The notes under the pieces were generated by a model. It worked only from the letters and a program-made list of their open reading frames with translations. It ran no database searches and was not told the DNA's origin. A stretch of DNA of 64,000 bases from the NCBI GenBank assembly GCA_028711165.1, contig JAQTST010000001.1:478558-542557 (forward strand), given 5' to 3'. The DNA comes from Candidatus Nanoarchaeia archaeon (GTDB lineage Archaea > Nanobdellota > Nanobdellia > Pacearchaeales > GW2011-AR1). Shown one piece after another: positions 1 to 10,509 of this stretch. Both the position numbers and the translations under genes were made by a program. Position 1 is the first letter of the stretch, and each line of letters begins with the position of its first letter.

Positions 1-2
1 TC

Positions 3-95
3 ACAAATATAACAAGAATTTCAATTGCACCAGTTTTAGGTTCCGGCAAAGGAGAAGAGAATGTTGGAAATGTTCTTGATACGTACGAGATTTAA
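3..95 (+). CDS. C-terminal fragment of an upstream gene (…RISIAPVLGSGKGEENVGNVLDTYEI*)
   Basis: Open frame from window edge to TAA at 93-95; truncated. Confidence 0.4.
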   Translation, partial: TNITRISIAPVLGSGKGEENVGNVLDTYEI

Positions 96-129
96 AAAAA
101 CTTAAAAACTTGTTTTTGCTAATTTAATT

Positions 130-630
130 ATGAATAAAAGAGGAATATCAACAATTGTCATTACAGTAATTCTAATTTCATTGAGTATGGCGGCAGTTGT
201 TATTGTATGGGCTTCGGTAAATGCTGTGATAAAAAATCAAATCGGAAGCAGTGAGTCATGTTTTGGAAATTATGACAAGGTTCAGATTAATAAACAGTAT
301 ACCTGCTACAATAGTTCTTCTGATGAAATTAGATTTTCACTAATGGTTGGAGATATTGAGATTGATAAAATAGTTGTGTCTGTCTCTTCTGAAAGTGCTG
401 TAAAAAGTTATGAGATAACAAATACTCCAGAAAATATTTCAACTCTTACAATGTATCCGTCGGGAGACAGCAATATAGTTCTGCCGGAAAAAAATTCAGG
501 GTTAACTTATCGTGCAACAGGATTTGACTCTGAAGCAGATTTGATAAAAATTGCTCCTGTAATTGGGGGAAATCAATGTGAAGTTGCAGATACTCTTTCT
601 CAAATTGAAGACTGCAGTTTATTAGTCTGA
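130..630 (+). CDS. Archaeal type IV pilin-like/archaellin-like protein
   Basis: N-term MNKRGISTIVITVILISLSMAAVVIVWA: short basic leader followed by hydrophobic helix, class III signal peptide style. Confidence 0.7.
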   Translation: MNKRGISTIVITVILISLSMAAVVIVWASVNAVIKNQIGSSESCFGNYDKVQINKQYTCYNSSSDEIRFSLMVGDIEIDKIVVSVSSESAVKSYEITNTPENISTLTMYPSGDSNIVLPEKNSGLTYRATGFDSEADLIKIAPVIGGNQCEVADTLSQIEDCSLLV

Positions 631-668
631 TAACAAAATTATTTAAATCAAAATTTATTTGTATAGGT

Positions 669-1220
669 ATGCAAAAGAGGAGAAGGAAAAACTTTAATCA
701 GAATTGTAAAGGACAGGTATGGATAGAGACGGTGATTTACACTCTTATTGCTTTTGTTATGATAGGACTTATTCTGAGTTTTGCAAAACCGAAAATAGAA
801 GAACTTCAGGATCAGGCACTTCTGAAACAATCAACAGAAATGATGAAACAGATAGACACAACAATTCTTACAATGGGGGCAGCAGGAAACCAAAGAATTC
901 TTGAAATAGGAATAAAAGAAGGAGACTTAAAAATTGACGGGGCAGCAGACGAGATAATTTTTGAACTTGAAAGCCAAAGTGTTTACAGCGAACCCGGAAG
1001 AGAAATCAGCGACGGAAATATAATAGTTTTGACAGAGAAAAAAAGCGGATACAATTTAGTGACTCTGACAAGAAATTACAGTGCAGATTATGATTTAAGA
1101 TTTGAAGGGAAAAATGAACAGAAAATAATCAGCAGTTCTTCAACTTCTTATAAATTAACTATATTAAATGAGGGGGCAGGAACAGACAGCAGAATAATTC
1201 TGAATATGTCTGTAATTTAA
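669..1220 (+). CDS. Pilin-like membrane-anchored protein of the pilus locus
   Basis: KGQVWIETVIYTLIAFVMIGLILSFAKP hydrophobic N-terminal helix; adjacent to secretion ATPase. Confidence 0.6.
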   Translation: MQKRRRKNFNQNCKGQVWIETVIYTLIAFVMIGLILSFAKPKIEELQDQALLKQSTEMMKQIDTTILTMGAAGNQRILEIGIKEGDLKIDGAADEIIFELESQSVYSEPGREISDGNIIVLTEKKSGYNLVTLTRNYSADYDLRFEGKNEQKIISSSSTSYKLTILNEGAGTDSRIILNMSVI

Positions 1221-1221
1221 A

Positions 1222-2769
1222 ATGATGAATATTGAAAGCTACGAAAAAGTAAAAATTGATTTTCACCCGAAGATTCCCCGACTTGAAAGAGCTGCAGATA
1301 AAACAAAAATAGATGTGAGATATCCAGTTATTTCTCCGTTTGCATTTGTGCATATTTATTGGGATGACCAAATTTATGAATTAGTCTATGAAATTGAAGA
1401 GCCAATTTTGACAGAGCAGGAAAAAATGTACAGGGAACAGTTAACGTCGGCGATAAGAGACCTGATAAATTTCGAAGAAGTTATTGAGAGGAATGAGGAA
1501 ACTCTCCTTGATTATATAGATAAGAGACTGAAAATTCTGGCGATAGAATTCGGTTTTGATATTCCTTATGATTCTTATAAGAAAATTTATTATTACCTCT
1601 GCAGAGATTTTGTCGGGATTAATGAAATTGAACCGATACTTCGTGATTATTATGTTGAAGATATAGAATGCAATGGAGTCAACAGTCCGATTTATGTAAT
1701 TCATAGATTATACAGAAGTGTAAAGACTAATCTTCTTTTTCCGAGTATGGACAGGCTTGAAAGTCTTGTTGAAAAACTTGCGCAGAGGTGCGGAAAACAT
1801 ATTTCTTATGCCGAGCCAATCCTCGACGGAACTTTGCCTGACGGAAACAGAGTCAATGCAACTTATACCGTAGACATTACCAGCAGAGGGCCGACATTTA
1901 CAATAAGAAAATTTACAAAAACTCCGTGGACTCCGATACAACTTCTCTCGTTCAGAACATTGAGTCCTGAGATGCTGGCATATATCTGGCTTCTTGTAGA
2001 ATACAGAATGAATATTCTTATAACCGGAGGAACAGCGTCGGGAAAAACGACTTTGCTGAATGCTGCTGCTTTTTTCATAAAACCCGAAGCAAGAGTTGTC
2101 AGCATTGAAGATACCAGAGAATTAAATTTGCCGAGGGAAAACTGGCTGCCAAGTGTTGCAAGAAGTTCTACAGGGAACAGAAGGGAAAATGAGATAACTC
2201 TGTTTACACTTTTGAGAAATTCTTTCAGACAAAATCCGGATTATGTAATAGTCGGGGAAGTAAGAGGAAAAGAGGCTTTTGTCCTGTTTCAGGGAATGGC
2301 ATCGGGGCACTCATCTATAAGCACAATGCACTCGGAGTCTGTTGATACTCTTATGAAAAGACTTGAAACTCCTCCGATAGAACTTTCACCGACGCTGTTG
2401 AACATGCTCGATTGTATCTGCATCATGACTCATGCAGTTGTCAACAATCAGGAAACAAGAAAATTGAGAGAAATTATAGAAATAGTCAATATAAATTCTG
2501 ATGGAACAGCAATAGTAAACACGCCTTATTCGTGGAATCCAAGTGATGACAAGTTTTACTTCAGAAAAAACAGCAAAATATTTGAAAAAATTTCAAAAAG
2601 GTATGGTATAAGTATGGAAGAAATTAATGAAGAATTCAGAAAGAGAGTTGAGATTTTATATCAGATGTATAAGAAGGGAATATCCAAATTTGAGGAAGTA
2701 CAGGAATTGATAAACAGATATTATAAAAAACCCGGAGAAGTTCTGAGGCAGTTGGGAATCCAGGAATAA
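1222..2769 (+). CDS. Type II/IV secretion system ATPase (GspE/ArlI/TadA superfamily)
   Basis: Walker A GGTASGKTTLLNA, SIEDTRELNLP, VGEVRGKEAFVLFQGMASGHSSISTMHSES motifs. Confidence 0.93.
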   Translation: MMNIESYEKVKIDFHPKIPRLERAADKTKIDVRYPVISPFAFVHIYWDDQIYELVYEIEEPILTEQEKMYREQLTSAIRDLINFEEVIERNEETLLDYIDKRLKILAIEFGFDIPYDSYKKIYYYLCRDFVGINEIEPILRDYYVEDIECNGVNSPIYVIHRLYRSVKTNLLFPSMDRLESLVEKLAQRCGKHISYAEPILDGTLPDGNRVNATYTVDITSRGPTFTIRKFTKTPWTPIQLLSFRTLSPEMLAYIWLLVEYRMNILITGGTASGKTTLLNAAAFFIKPEARVVSIEDTRELNLPRENWLPSVARSSTGNRRENEITLFTLLRNSFRQNPDYVIVGEVRGKEAFVLFQGMASGHSSISTMHSESVDTLMKRLETPPIELSPTLLNMLDCICIMTHAVVNNQETRKLREIIEIVNINSDGTAIVNTPYSWNPSDDKFYFRKNSKIFEKISKRYGISMEEINEEFRKRVEILYQMYKKGISKFEEVQELINRYYKKPGEVLRQLGIQE

Positions 2770-2831
2770 TTAAGAATATCTAATATAAGACTGATTGATT
2801 TTTTAAATAAAGGAATATTAATAAATATGAG

Positions 2832-3017
2832 ATGCTTTTTTTCGATATGAAAAAAGAGGAAATACAATTCTTGAATCAGCTTGTGAAATCACTTGAAGAT
2901 GCGGAGAGAAATTTCAGAAAAAGCTATGAAAAAAGAGATTATGATAAATTCAATAAATCAAAAAAAATGATAATCAGGATACAAAAAGAAATTTCTGAAA
3001 TGATAAAGTGGGGATAA
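2832..3017 (+). CDS. Small coiled-coil hypothetical protein of pilus locus (start may be 2847)
   Basis: ORF tightly packed between ATPase and membrane platform genes. Confidence 0.5.
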   Translation: MLFFDMKKEEIQFLNQLVKSLEDAERNFRKSYEKRDYDKFNKSKKMIIRIQKEISEMIKWG

Positions 3018-3018
3018 T

Positions 3019-4314
3019 ATGACGATAGAAAATAATGTAATGAGAATAGCTGAGACAGTTTTAAGAGAGAAAAAATTGATAAAGGAATTTGTTTCGCTGA
3101 ACAATTATTTGGATAATGCTGATGAAGGAGAGAAAAAACTTATCAGCGGGCAGATAGAAAAAACAAAAGCGGAATTTAAAAAAATTAATGATGAACTTCT
3201 GAGGAGTATTGAAGCGATAAATATAGAAAGGCCTTTGAAAAGAGAAATAATTCCTGTTCCTGAAATTCCGGAAGCAAAAAAAACTGAAAAAAAGATTTCA
3301 ACTTCTGCACTGGAAAAAACTGGAAAGATGTCTGAGATGGAAAGAGAAGTCCTGAAAAGACTGAGGAAGAAAAAAGAAAAAGTTGAGAAGAAAAAAGAGG
3401 AAAAGCCAAGTCCGTATGTGAGAATGGCAAATAATTTTTTCGCAGAGTATGTTAAAAAAATTGTAAAAGAAAAGAGATTAGCAGTTCTGGAAAAAGATTT
3501 GATAAAATCGAACCTTAATTATACGTCGATAACTTATATTTCCATGTTAATTCTCACCACAATTTTTTCAGCAATTGCCTCTGTCTTTATTTTTTTATTT
3601 TTTCTCTTTTTCAGCATTAGTGCAGAACTGCCGATAATAATCCCTGCAACAGGGGAATTTGGAGTGAGAATTTTACAGACTTTCTGGATTATTTTAATTT
3701 TTCCGATAGGAACTTTTATGTTCATGTATTTTTATCCGTCACTTGAAAAAAAAGCTCTCGAAGCAAAGATAAATCAGGAAATCCCTTTCGCGACGATAAA
3801 TATGGCGGCTATCTCTGGTTCAGGAATTGAACCTGCAAAAGTATTCAGCATAATTGTCTCGACGAAAGAATATCCCAACCTCGAAAAAGAATTCAACAAA
3901 CTTCTCAACAAGATAAATATTTACGGATATGACTTGGTAACTGCACTGAAAGATTCTGCAACTAACTGCCCGAGCCAAAAACTTTCAGAAATTTTCAACG
4001 GACTGGTAACGACGATAACTTCGGGAGGAGATTTTTTTGAATTTTTTGACAAGCGTGCACAGAGCCTTCTTTTTGAATACAGACTTGACAAAGAAAAGAA
4101 AACAAAATCTTCAGAAACTTTTATGGATATTTATATCAGCGTCGTCATAGCTGCACCAATGATTTTAATGCTTCTCTTAATGATGATGAGAATAAGCGGG
4201 CTTGGACTTGCACTCAGCACAGGAACAATAACCTTTCTTGTCGTCGGTGCAGTTTCATCGGTGAATGTACTTTTCTTAATTTTCCTTCAATTAAAACAAC
4301 CAGAAAACTTATAG
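3019..4314 (+). CDS. Type II secretion system F-domain (ArlJ/TadB-like) platform protein
   Basis: Multi-TM protein following secretion ATPase; INQEIPFATINMAAISGSGIEPAKVF typical T2SF. Confidence 0.8.
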   Translation: MTIENNVMRIAETVLREKKLIKEFVSLNNYLDNADEGEKKLISGQIEKTKAEFKKINDELLRSIEAINIERPLKREIIPVPEIPEAKKTEKKISTSALEKTGKMSEMEREVLKRLRKKKEKVEKKKEEKPSPYVRMANNFFAEYVKKIVKEKRLAVLEKDLIKSNLNYTSITYISMLILTTIFSAIASVFIFLFFLFFSISAELPIIIPATGEFGVRILQTFWIILIFPIGTFMFMYFYPSLEKKALEAKINQEIPFATINMAAISGSGIEPAKVFSIIVSTKEYPNLEKEFNKLLNKINIYGYDLVTALKDSATNCPSQKLSEIFNGLVTTITSGGDFFEFFDKRAQSLLFEYRLDKEKKTKSSETFMDIYISVVIAAPMILMLLLMMMRISGLGLALSTGTITFLVVGAVSSVNVLFLIFLQLKQPENL

Positions 4315-4315
4315 T

Positions 4316-5158
4316 ATGGAGATAAAAAAAATTCATTGGATAGGAATTATCGCAGGGTTAGTTGTATCCGGACTTTCTTTCCTATTTCAAGGTTCAAGAT
4401 TTTTCTTTTTTATTTTATGGTTTGGAATTATTATCGGCGTGGCTCCATTTGTTCTCACAACAATTCAGCAGACAAGAGTTACGACAGAAAAAGAAGAAAT
4501 GTTTTTGGAATTCACAAGAAATCTTGTTGAAAGTGTCAGGACAGGAACTCCAATAAGCAAGAGCATTGTCAACATGAAAAAAAAGCCTTTTGGCGTCTTG
4601 AGCAAACACGTAGAAAAATTAGCAAACCAAATATCATTGGGAATTCCTCTCGGAACAGCATTGCAGACTTTTGCTCATGACATAAATAATAATACAGTAT
4701 CGAGGACGATTACATTGATAGGACAGGCAGAAAAAGGTGGCGGGAATATTGGGGAAATTCTTGAATCTGTTGCGAAGGCAGTTGCAATGACAGACAAGCT
4801 GAAGAAAGAAAGAAAAGCAGCTATATCGACGCTGACTGTGCAGGGTTACATAATTTTTATTGTATTTATTGTGATAGTTTTAGTCATGCAGTTTTACATA
4901 ATCCCGATGATATCAGGAATTGCCACTACAGAAACTTTGGGGGTGGGAGGAATTCCTGGTGGGGGTGGAACTCCGTTTGAAGCAGGGGAAGTATCGCAGG
5001 CATTTTTATATTTGCTTTTAATTCAGGGACTTTTCAGCGGACTGACAATAGGGAAACTTTCGGAAGGGGATATAAAAGCAGGATTAAAACATTCATTTGC
5101 TCTTGTTGTTTTATCATTTATGATTGCAGCAGCAGCGAATATATTTTTCGGAGGATAA
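4316..5158 (+). CDS. Type II secretion system F-domain (TadC-like) platform protein
   Basis: EFTRNLVESVRTGTPISKSIVNMKKKPFGVLSKHVEKLANQISLGIPLGTALQTFA T2SF pattern. Confidence 0.85.
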   Translation: MEIKKIHWIGIIAGLVVSGLSFLFQGSRFFFFILWFGIIIGVAPFVLTTIQQTRVTTEKEEMFLEFTRNLVESVRTGTPISKSIVNMKKKPFGVLSKHVEKLANQISLGIPLGTALQTFAHDINNNTVSRTITLIGQAEKGGGNIGEILESVAKAVAMTDKLKKERKAAISTLTVQGYIIFIVFIVIVLVMQFYIIPMISGIATTETLGVGGIPGGGGTPFEAGEVSQAFLYLLLIQGLFSGLTIGKLSEGDIKAGLKHSFALVVLSFMIAAAANIFFGG

Positions 5159-5899
5159 ATGAAAATAAAAAATAAAAAAAGTTCACATGTCGGAATGATT
5201 GTTTCTTTTGTAGTGTTTATTACATTCGTAGTTTTTTTATATTCTGTTGTGAAACCAGTTATAAATGTCGGAGAAGATAAAACAGCGACACTAAGTTATA
5301 TTCAGATGCGGATTATAGAAAATATTTCATCAAACTTTACCAGTGCAACGGTTATATGGTCAGCAGATGTGAACCCGAAAACAGAATGTGTTCAATTAGT
5401 TAATTTTCTTGGTTTTTTAGAACTATCTTTACCGCCGCGAGTAATTGTAAAAAATGAGAAGAATAAAATAGAAAAAGAAGTTTATCTGTTTGACGAAGTG
5501 GTTCCTGATTTAGAAATAAATAGAGATGATAAAGAACATAGATTTTTTAGAGTTTACAGTTCTCCTGAATTTAATGTTATTGAAACTCTGCCTCTCCCTA
5601 AATGTGAAGAATTAACAAGTTATACTATTGGCTCTGTTACTACAGGAGGATATGTATTTGAAAATAAAATGTATCAAATGATAAATGGTTATAGAACTGG
5701 TTATGAAAAACTTAAAACAGCGCTCAATATTCCGCCGGGAACTGAGTTTGGTTTTGATTTTGTGCAAAATAACGGCACGATAATCAGCCTCGGAGAACCG
5801 CCACAGACTGTAAGTGTTCACGCATCAGAAATTCCAATTCAATACATTGACGAAAATGCTAATCTCCTGTCTGGATTTATAAATGCAAAAGTATGGTAA
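5159..5899 (+). CDS. Membrane-anchored hypothetical protein of pilus locus
   Basis: N-terminal TM helix, co-directional, abutting genes. Confidence 0.6.
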   Translation: MKIKNKKSSHVGMIVSFVVFITFVVFLYSVVKPVINVGEDKTATLSYIQMRIIENISSNFTSATVIWSADVNPKTECVQLVNFLGFLELSLPPRVIVKNEKNKIEKEVYLFDEVVPDLEINRDDKEHRFFRVYSSPEFNVIETLPLPKCEELTSYTIGSVTTGGYVFENKMYQMINGYRTGYEKLKTALNIPPGTEFGFDFVQNNGTIISLGEPPQTVSVHASEIPIQYIDENANLLSGFINAKVW

Positions 5900-6363
5900 A
5901 TAGAATGAATATAATGAGAAATAATAGAGGATGGATAGAAATTGTCGAGGCATTTTTTGCAGTCCTGCTTATTGCTGCAGTTATCCTAATATTGCTAAAT
6001 AAAGGATATTTCAAAGGGTCAGATCTTTCAGACGAGATTTACAATGTTCAGATTTCAATTTTAAGAGAGATACAAACCAACGATACTCTTAGGGCAGATA
6101 TTACTGCCGCAACGAGCGGAATCCCTGGAAAGGATTTGCCTGTCGAGTGGGACAATCCAAATTTTCCTGACAGTGTCAAAAAGAAAATAATTGAAAGGAC
6201 ACCTTCTTCTCTGAACTGCGTTGGACAAATATGCAATATGACAGAAATTTGTACCTTAAGTGAGCAACAAGAAAAAGATATTTATTCAGAATCAGCTACC
6301 ATATCATCGACGCTGAAAGAACTTGTTTTTAGGAAATTAAATTTATTCTGCTGGATGAAATAA
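5893..6363 (+). CDS. Pilin-like protein
   Basis: NNRGWIEIVEAFFAVLLIAAVILILL pilin-like N-terminal helix with E; overlaps upstream gene. Confidence 0.6.
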   Translation: MVNRMNIMRNNRGWIEIVEAFFAVLLIAAVILILLNKGYFKGSDLSDEIYNVQISILREIQTNDTLRADITAATSGIPGKDLPVEWDNPNFPDSVKKKIIERTPSSLNCVGQICNMTEICTLSEQQEKDIYSESATISSTLKELVFRKLNLFCWMK

Positions 6364-6433
6364 ATATGGTAAGGTTTAAATTCCTCTGCTCGGAACCCGA
6401 ATCTTTTAAAAACCAAATGAGAGACAAAAGAAC

Positions 6434-6880
6434 ATGAAAAGATTCAAATTCCTCGAGCATACTGCAGATGTAAAATTTCAGGCATTTGGAAATACAATTG
6501 AAGAAGCATTCAGGAATTCTGCACTTGCACTGAAAGAGACAATCTGCGACGAGATAGAAGTGAAAGAAAAGAAAAAGAAAATTATAAGCATAAAGCAAAA
6601 AGATTTTGAATCTCTGCTTTATAGTTTCTTGGAAGAGATTCTTTACCTGCTTGATGCAGAGGATTTTTTGATTTCAAAAGTTAGCAAAATAAAAATAGAC
6701 AATAAATTTAATTTGAAGGCAACGATTATGGGAGATAGGGCATCAGAGTATGAGTTTACAAATCAAGTTAAAGCTGTCACTTATAATGATATGTTTGTGA
6801 GAATGGAAAAAGAACCTGATCCAAGGAATCAAAAAAAGAAAATTGAATCCTGGAGAACGCAGGTTGTGCTTGATGTTTAA
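6434..6880 (+). CDS. Archease (RtcB cofactor)
   Basis: KRFKFLEHTADVKFQAFGNTIEEAFRNSALAL … adjacent to rtcB. Confidence 0.93.
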   Translation: MKRFKFLEHTADVKFQAFGNTIEEAFRNSALALKETICDEIEVKEKKKKIISIKQKDFESLLYSFLEEILYLLDAEDFLISKVSKIKIDNKFNLKATIMGDRASEYEFTNQVKAVTYNDMFVRMEKEPDPRNQKKKIESWRTQVVLDV

Positions 6881-6914
6881 GAAATTATAAATACTCTTTC
6901 TGATTTAATTTTAT

Positions 6915-8333
6915 ATGCCTGAATTGAAAAAAATTTCAAGGGACATTTATGAAATTCCTCAAGAAGGAAAGATGAATGTTCCTGCAAGAGTTTTTGCCAG
7001 CGAGAGCATTCTTGAAAATATAAAAAAAGACAAGACACTTGAACAGATAAAAAATGTTGCAATGCTTCCGGGAATTTTGAAATACGCGATTGCACTTCCT
7101 GACGCACACCAAGGCTATGGTTTTCCTATCGGGGGAGTTGCAATATTTGACGTCGATAAAGGAATAATTTCTCCGGGAGGAGTTGGCTATGATATTAATT
7201 GTTCAGTTCGACTGCTGAAAACAAATCTGACAAAAAAAGACATTCTGGAAAAACAGAAAGAAGTTGTCGAGGCACTTTACAGAAAAATTCCGTCGGGAGT
7301 TGGGAGAGGAAGCAAATTTAACATTACAAGAAGTGAGCTGAATAAGTTGCTTGAAAGCGGAGCAAAATATTTTGTTGACAAAGGTTTTGGAACTAAGGAA
7401 GATTATCTGCACATGGAAGAAGAAGGCTGTTTGAAAGATGCTGATTCGAGCAAAGTTTCTGAGAGAGCGATAAAAAGAGGAATTGGGCAGTTGGGAACTT
7501 TAGGGGCAGGAAATCATTTTCTTGAAGTTCAGTTTGTCGACGAGATTTTTGACGAAAAGGTTGCAAAAGTTTTGGGAATTAAAAAAAATCAAGTTACAAT
7601 TATGATTCACTGCGGTTCTCGTGGGTTGGGGCATCAGGTTGCAAGTGATTACATTCAGTTAATGGAAACAGAATATGGTTTTGCAAATCTTCCTGACAGA
7701 GAACTGATTAATGCGCCGATAAAAAGTAAATTGGGAAAAGATTATTATGCCGCGATGTGCGCGGCTGCAAATTTTGCTTTTGCAAACAAGCAGTTAATAA
7801 CTCACTGGATAAGAGAAGAAATGAAAACAATTTTTCCGACGGTAAAAATGGATGTTGTTTATGATATCTGCCACAATATTGCAAAATTTGAGGAACATGT
7901 TATCGACGGGAAAAATAAAATTGTCTGCATACACAGGAAAGGAGCGACGAGAGCATTTGGGCCTGGCAGAAAGGAAATTCCTGGAGATTACAGAAAAATC
8001 GGACAGCCAGTTTTAATTCCCGGAAGCATGGGAACAGCGTCATATTTACTTATTGGAACTAAGAAAACAGAAGAACTTACTTTTGGAAGCACTGTTCATG
8101 GGGCAGGAAGATTGTCCAGCAGAAGCAAGGCAATGAGAGAAATAAGAGGAGAGGAAATCAAAGAAGGACTTAGTGAAAAAGGAATAGAAGTTAAGGCTGG
8201 AAGCTGGAAAAGTCTGGCAGAGGAAGCGCCTGAAGTTTACAAAGATATTGATGAAGTTGTGAAGGTTGTCGACGAGCTTGGCATTTCAAAGAAGGTAGCA
8301 AAAATGAAGCCAATGGCTGTTGTGAAAGGGTAA
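6915..8333 (+). CDS. rtcB: RNA-splicing ligase RtcB
   Basis: GGVGYDINCSVRLL, MIHCGSRGLGHQVASDY, GSMGTASYLL motifs. Confidence 0.97.
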   Translation: MPELKKISRDIYEIPQEGKMNVPARVFASESILENIKKDKTLEQIKNVAMLPGILKYAIALPDAHQGYGFPIGGVAIFDVDKGIISPGGVGYDINCSVRLLKTNLTKKDILEKQKEVVEALYRKIPSGVGRGSKFNITRSELNKLLESGAKYFVDKGFGTKEDYLHMEEEGCLKDADSSKVSERAIKRGIGQLGTLGAGNHFLEVQFVDEIFDEKVAKVLGIKKNQVTIMIHCGSRGLGHQVASDYIQLMETEYGFANLPDRELINAPIKSKLGKDYYAAMCAAANFAFANKQLITHWIREEMKTIFPTVKMDVVYDICHNIAKFEEHVIDGKNKIVCIHRKGATRAFGPGRKEIPGDYRKIGQPVLIPGSMGTASYLLIGTKKTEELTFGSTVHGAGRLSSRSKAMREIRGEEIKEGLSEKGIEVKAGSWKSLAEEAPEVYKDIDEVVKVVDELGISKKVAKMKPMAVVKG

Positions 8334-8394
8334 TTTTCCCCTATTGCGTAGTAACAACCATAATGTTTAAATAGTTTAATGCTATAGATAAATC

Positions 8395-9690
8395 ATGGTA
8401 AAACACCTGATAAACAAACTAAAAACAAAAGCGGGAAATGTATTTAGAAAAGCAGTTTTTTTAGGCACTACATTTCTTTTATTTGGATGTCCAGATCCCT
8501 ATATTCCTCAATCTCCAAGAGCAATTGTCTATGCAAATCCTAACTCTGGAGAAGCTCCTTTGGAAAGCAGAATAACCTTAAACGGAGAAGATCCCGACGG
8601 AGACATCGCAGAGTATAAATTGGAAATAGATGAAGGAGCTAACGGCTCTGTAGAAGAAACAATAGTTCAATCAACACCAATAGATATAACAAGAACATTC
8701 AGCGACGGAAATGTAAAAATTTATGGACAATGCACTGATTCAACAGGATTAAGGGGAGCAAAAAATGCTTACATAACTCTTTCACAACCAACACCAGAAC
8801 CTACCCCTCTTCCAGCAAAACATATTACGGGAAGATTAGAAAGCAATGAAGAAGACGGAGTTTTGAAATCAGGAGAAGTAAGAGCATATGTTGATACAAA
8901 TAACGACGGAATTGCTGAAGATGTTCTCTATGATGATGGAGAAAATTTTGATTTCCTTGTTCCTTACAATTCAGATGTCAAGATAAAAGGAAAAATAAAC
9001 GGGGGACTTGGAAGTTATGTCAGAACAGTTTCTTTCGAAGATGTTATTGAAAATAAAGATGTAACAGTAAGAGCAGTTCCTTATCCAACTTTTTGCACGC
9101 CAGAAGAATTCAGACAGCATATGTATGAGATAAATTGTACTAACTCCAAGTGGGATTTGGATAATTTATATAAGATAAAAATTTTCAAGCATGGCAACGA
9201 CGGAGAATTTAATGATACACAAGTCACATTAATATCAAACAAATTCAAGGATGCTAATGATATTGAAAAATTTGTCGATGGAAAAGAATTAGATAGTTAT
9301 ATTGAAGTAGTTGATGGTATCCCACCAGAGCCTTGGGAAGATAACTGTATTTATGTTGTTCCAAATAATAATATCCCTGGAGACAATGCTGGAGTTACTT
9401 ATAGACAGAAAACAACCAATAAGGTTGTATATAAAGTAAGAATTGAAATAGATCCCGCGGGGATTATTCCAGATACTAGTAATACAGTTATTACCCATGA
9501 AGGCGGACATGCATTTAATGCTTTTGATGGTGAAGCTATAATTCTTGAAGATGGAGATACAATTCTGAAAGCTTACCCAAATGGAGCAGTTCCTAAAATT
9601 GCAGACGAAAAAGCAGCAAAAGTTGTTTATGAAAATACATACAATGCCGGAGAAAGCTGGAATAATATTTTGGGGATGGAAAGTTGGTAA
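8395..9690 (+). CDS. Lipoprotein with PKD/Ig-like N-terminal domain and HEGGH (HExxH) motif, putative metallopeptidase
   Basis: Lipobox-like LLFGC; VITHEGGHAFNAFDGE. Confidence 0.55.
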   Translation: MVKHLINKLKTKAGNVFRKAVFLGTTFLLFGCPDPYIPQSPRAIVYANPNSGEAPLESRITLNGEDPDGDIAEYKLEIDEGANGSVEETIVQSTPIDITRTFSDGNVKIYGQCTDSTGLRGAKNAYITLSQPTPEPTPLPAKHITGRLESNEEDGVLKSGEVRAYVDTNNDGIAEDVLYDDGENFDFLVPYNSDVKIKGKINGGLGSYVRTVSFEDVIENKDVTVRAVPYPTFCTPEEFRQHMYEINCTNSKWDLDNLYKIKIFKHGNDGEFNDTQVTLISNKFKDANDIEKFVDGKELDSYIEVVDGIPPEPWEDNCIYVVPNNNIPGDNAGVTYRQKTTNKVVYKVRIEIDPAGIIPDTSNTVITHEGGHAFNAFDGEAIILEDGDTILKAYPNGAVPKIADEKAAKVVYENTYNAGESWNNILGMESW

Positions 9691-9695
9691 GTTAG

Positions 9696-10424
9696 TTAGA
9701 GAGTTTTAATTTCAGCAATAATAGGTTTATGATCAGAAGGGCTATCTTCTATGCATTTAATTTCTTCGATTTTAAATTTATTTTTTTTAACGACGATATA
9801 ATCTAATGTGATTGGTTCCTTGTTATTTGAAAATTCAGTTGGCATAAATGAAAAATAGGGTTTTATTAAACAAGAAATTTCATAATCTTTTCCTAAAATC
9901 TTTATTAAATCATTGATGTTTTTCATATTAAAGTCTCCTGCAATAATTGGAGAAATATTTTTTTGTTTAATCCATTTGATAGTTTCTTTTAATTGTTTTT
10001 TTGCTCCTTTATCTGTATTTTCAAAATGAACATCTATCAAGTCTATATCTCCCTTGGAGGTTTCTATAACGAGATGTAAAAATCCAAAATCCTTATTTTT
10101 AAGAACAGGTTTCAATTTTACAAATTCAGATTTCTTTATTCTATATTTAGAAATAAATCCTAATCCATAAAACATTAGATAATTAATAGGTTTTTCGTGC
10201 CATTTAGTCATATGTGCCATATTAGAATAAGAAGAATAAGGATACTTCAATTTTTCATTAATCTCATCTATCTGATTTTCCCATTTTGATTTTTCACTTG
10301 ATGCAACTTCTTGAAAAAATATAATATCTGCATTTTCTTTTCTTAAGAAATTTAATAATTTTTGCTTTCTAGTTTCCCATTCATAATATCTCCATACATT
10401 AAGGGTGATAATTTTTAGTTGCAT
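9696..10424 (-). CDS. Endonuclease/exonuclease/phosphatase family protein
   Basis: LKIITLNVWRY, IIFFQEV, IIAGDFNM, SDHKPIIAEI motifs. Confidence 0.88.
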   Translation of the reverse strand: MQLKIITLNVWRYYEWETRKQKLLNFLRKENADIIFFQEVASSEKSKWENQIDEINEKLKYPYSSYSNMAHMTKWHEKPINYLMFYGLGFISKYRIKKSEFVKLKPVLKNKDFGFLHLVIETSKGDIDLIDVHFENTDKGAKKQLKETIKWIKQKNISPIIAGDFNMKNINDLIKILGKDYEISCLIKPYFSFMPTEFSNNKEPITLDYIVVKKNKFKIEEIKCIEDSPSDHKPIIAEIKTL

Positions 10425-10509
10425 ATGAAATAGATGAATGGAATTTATTTAAATCTGATGATAAAAATCTAAATCGGAATATTTATAAATATAAAAAAGG
10501 TAAAAAATT

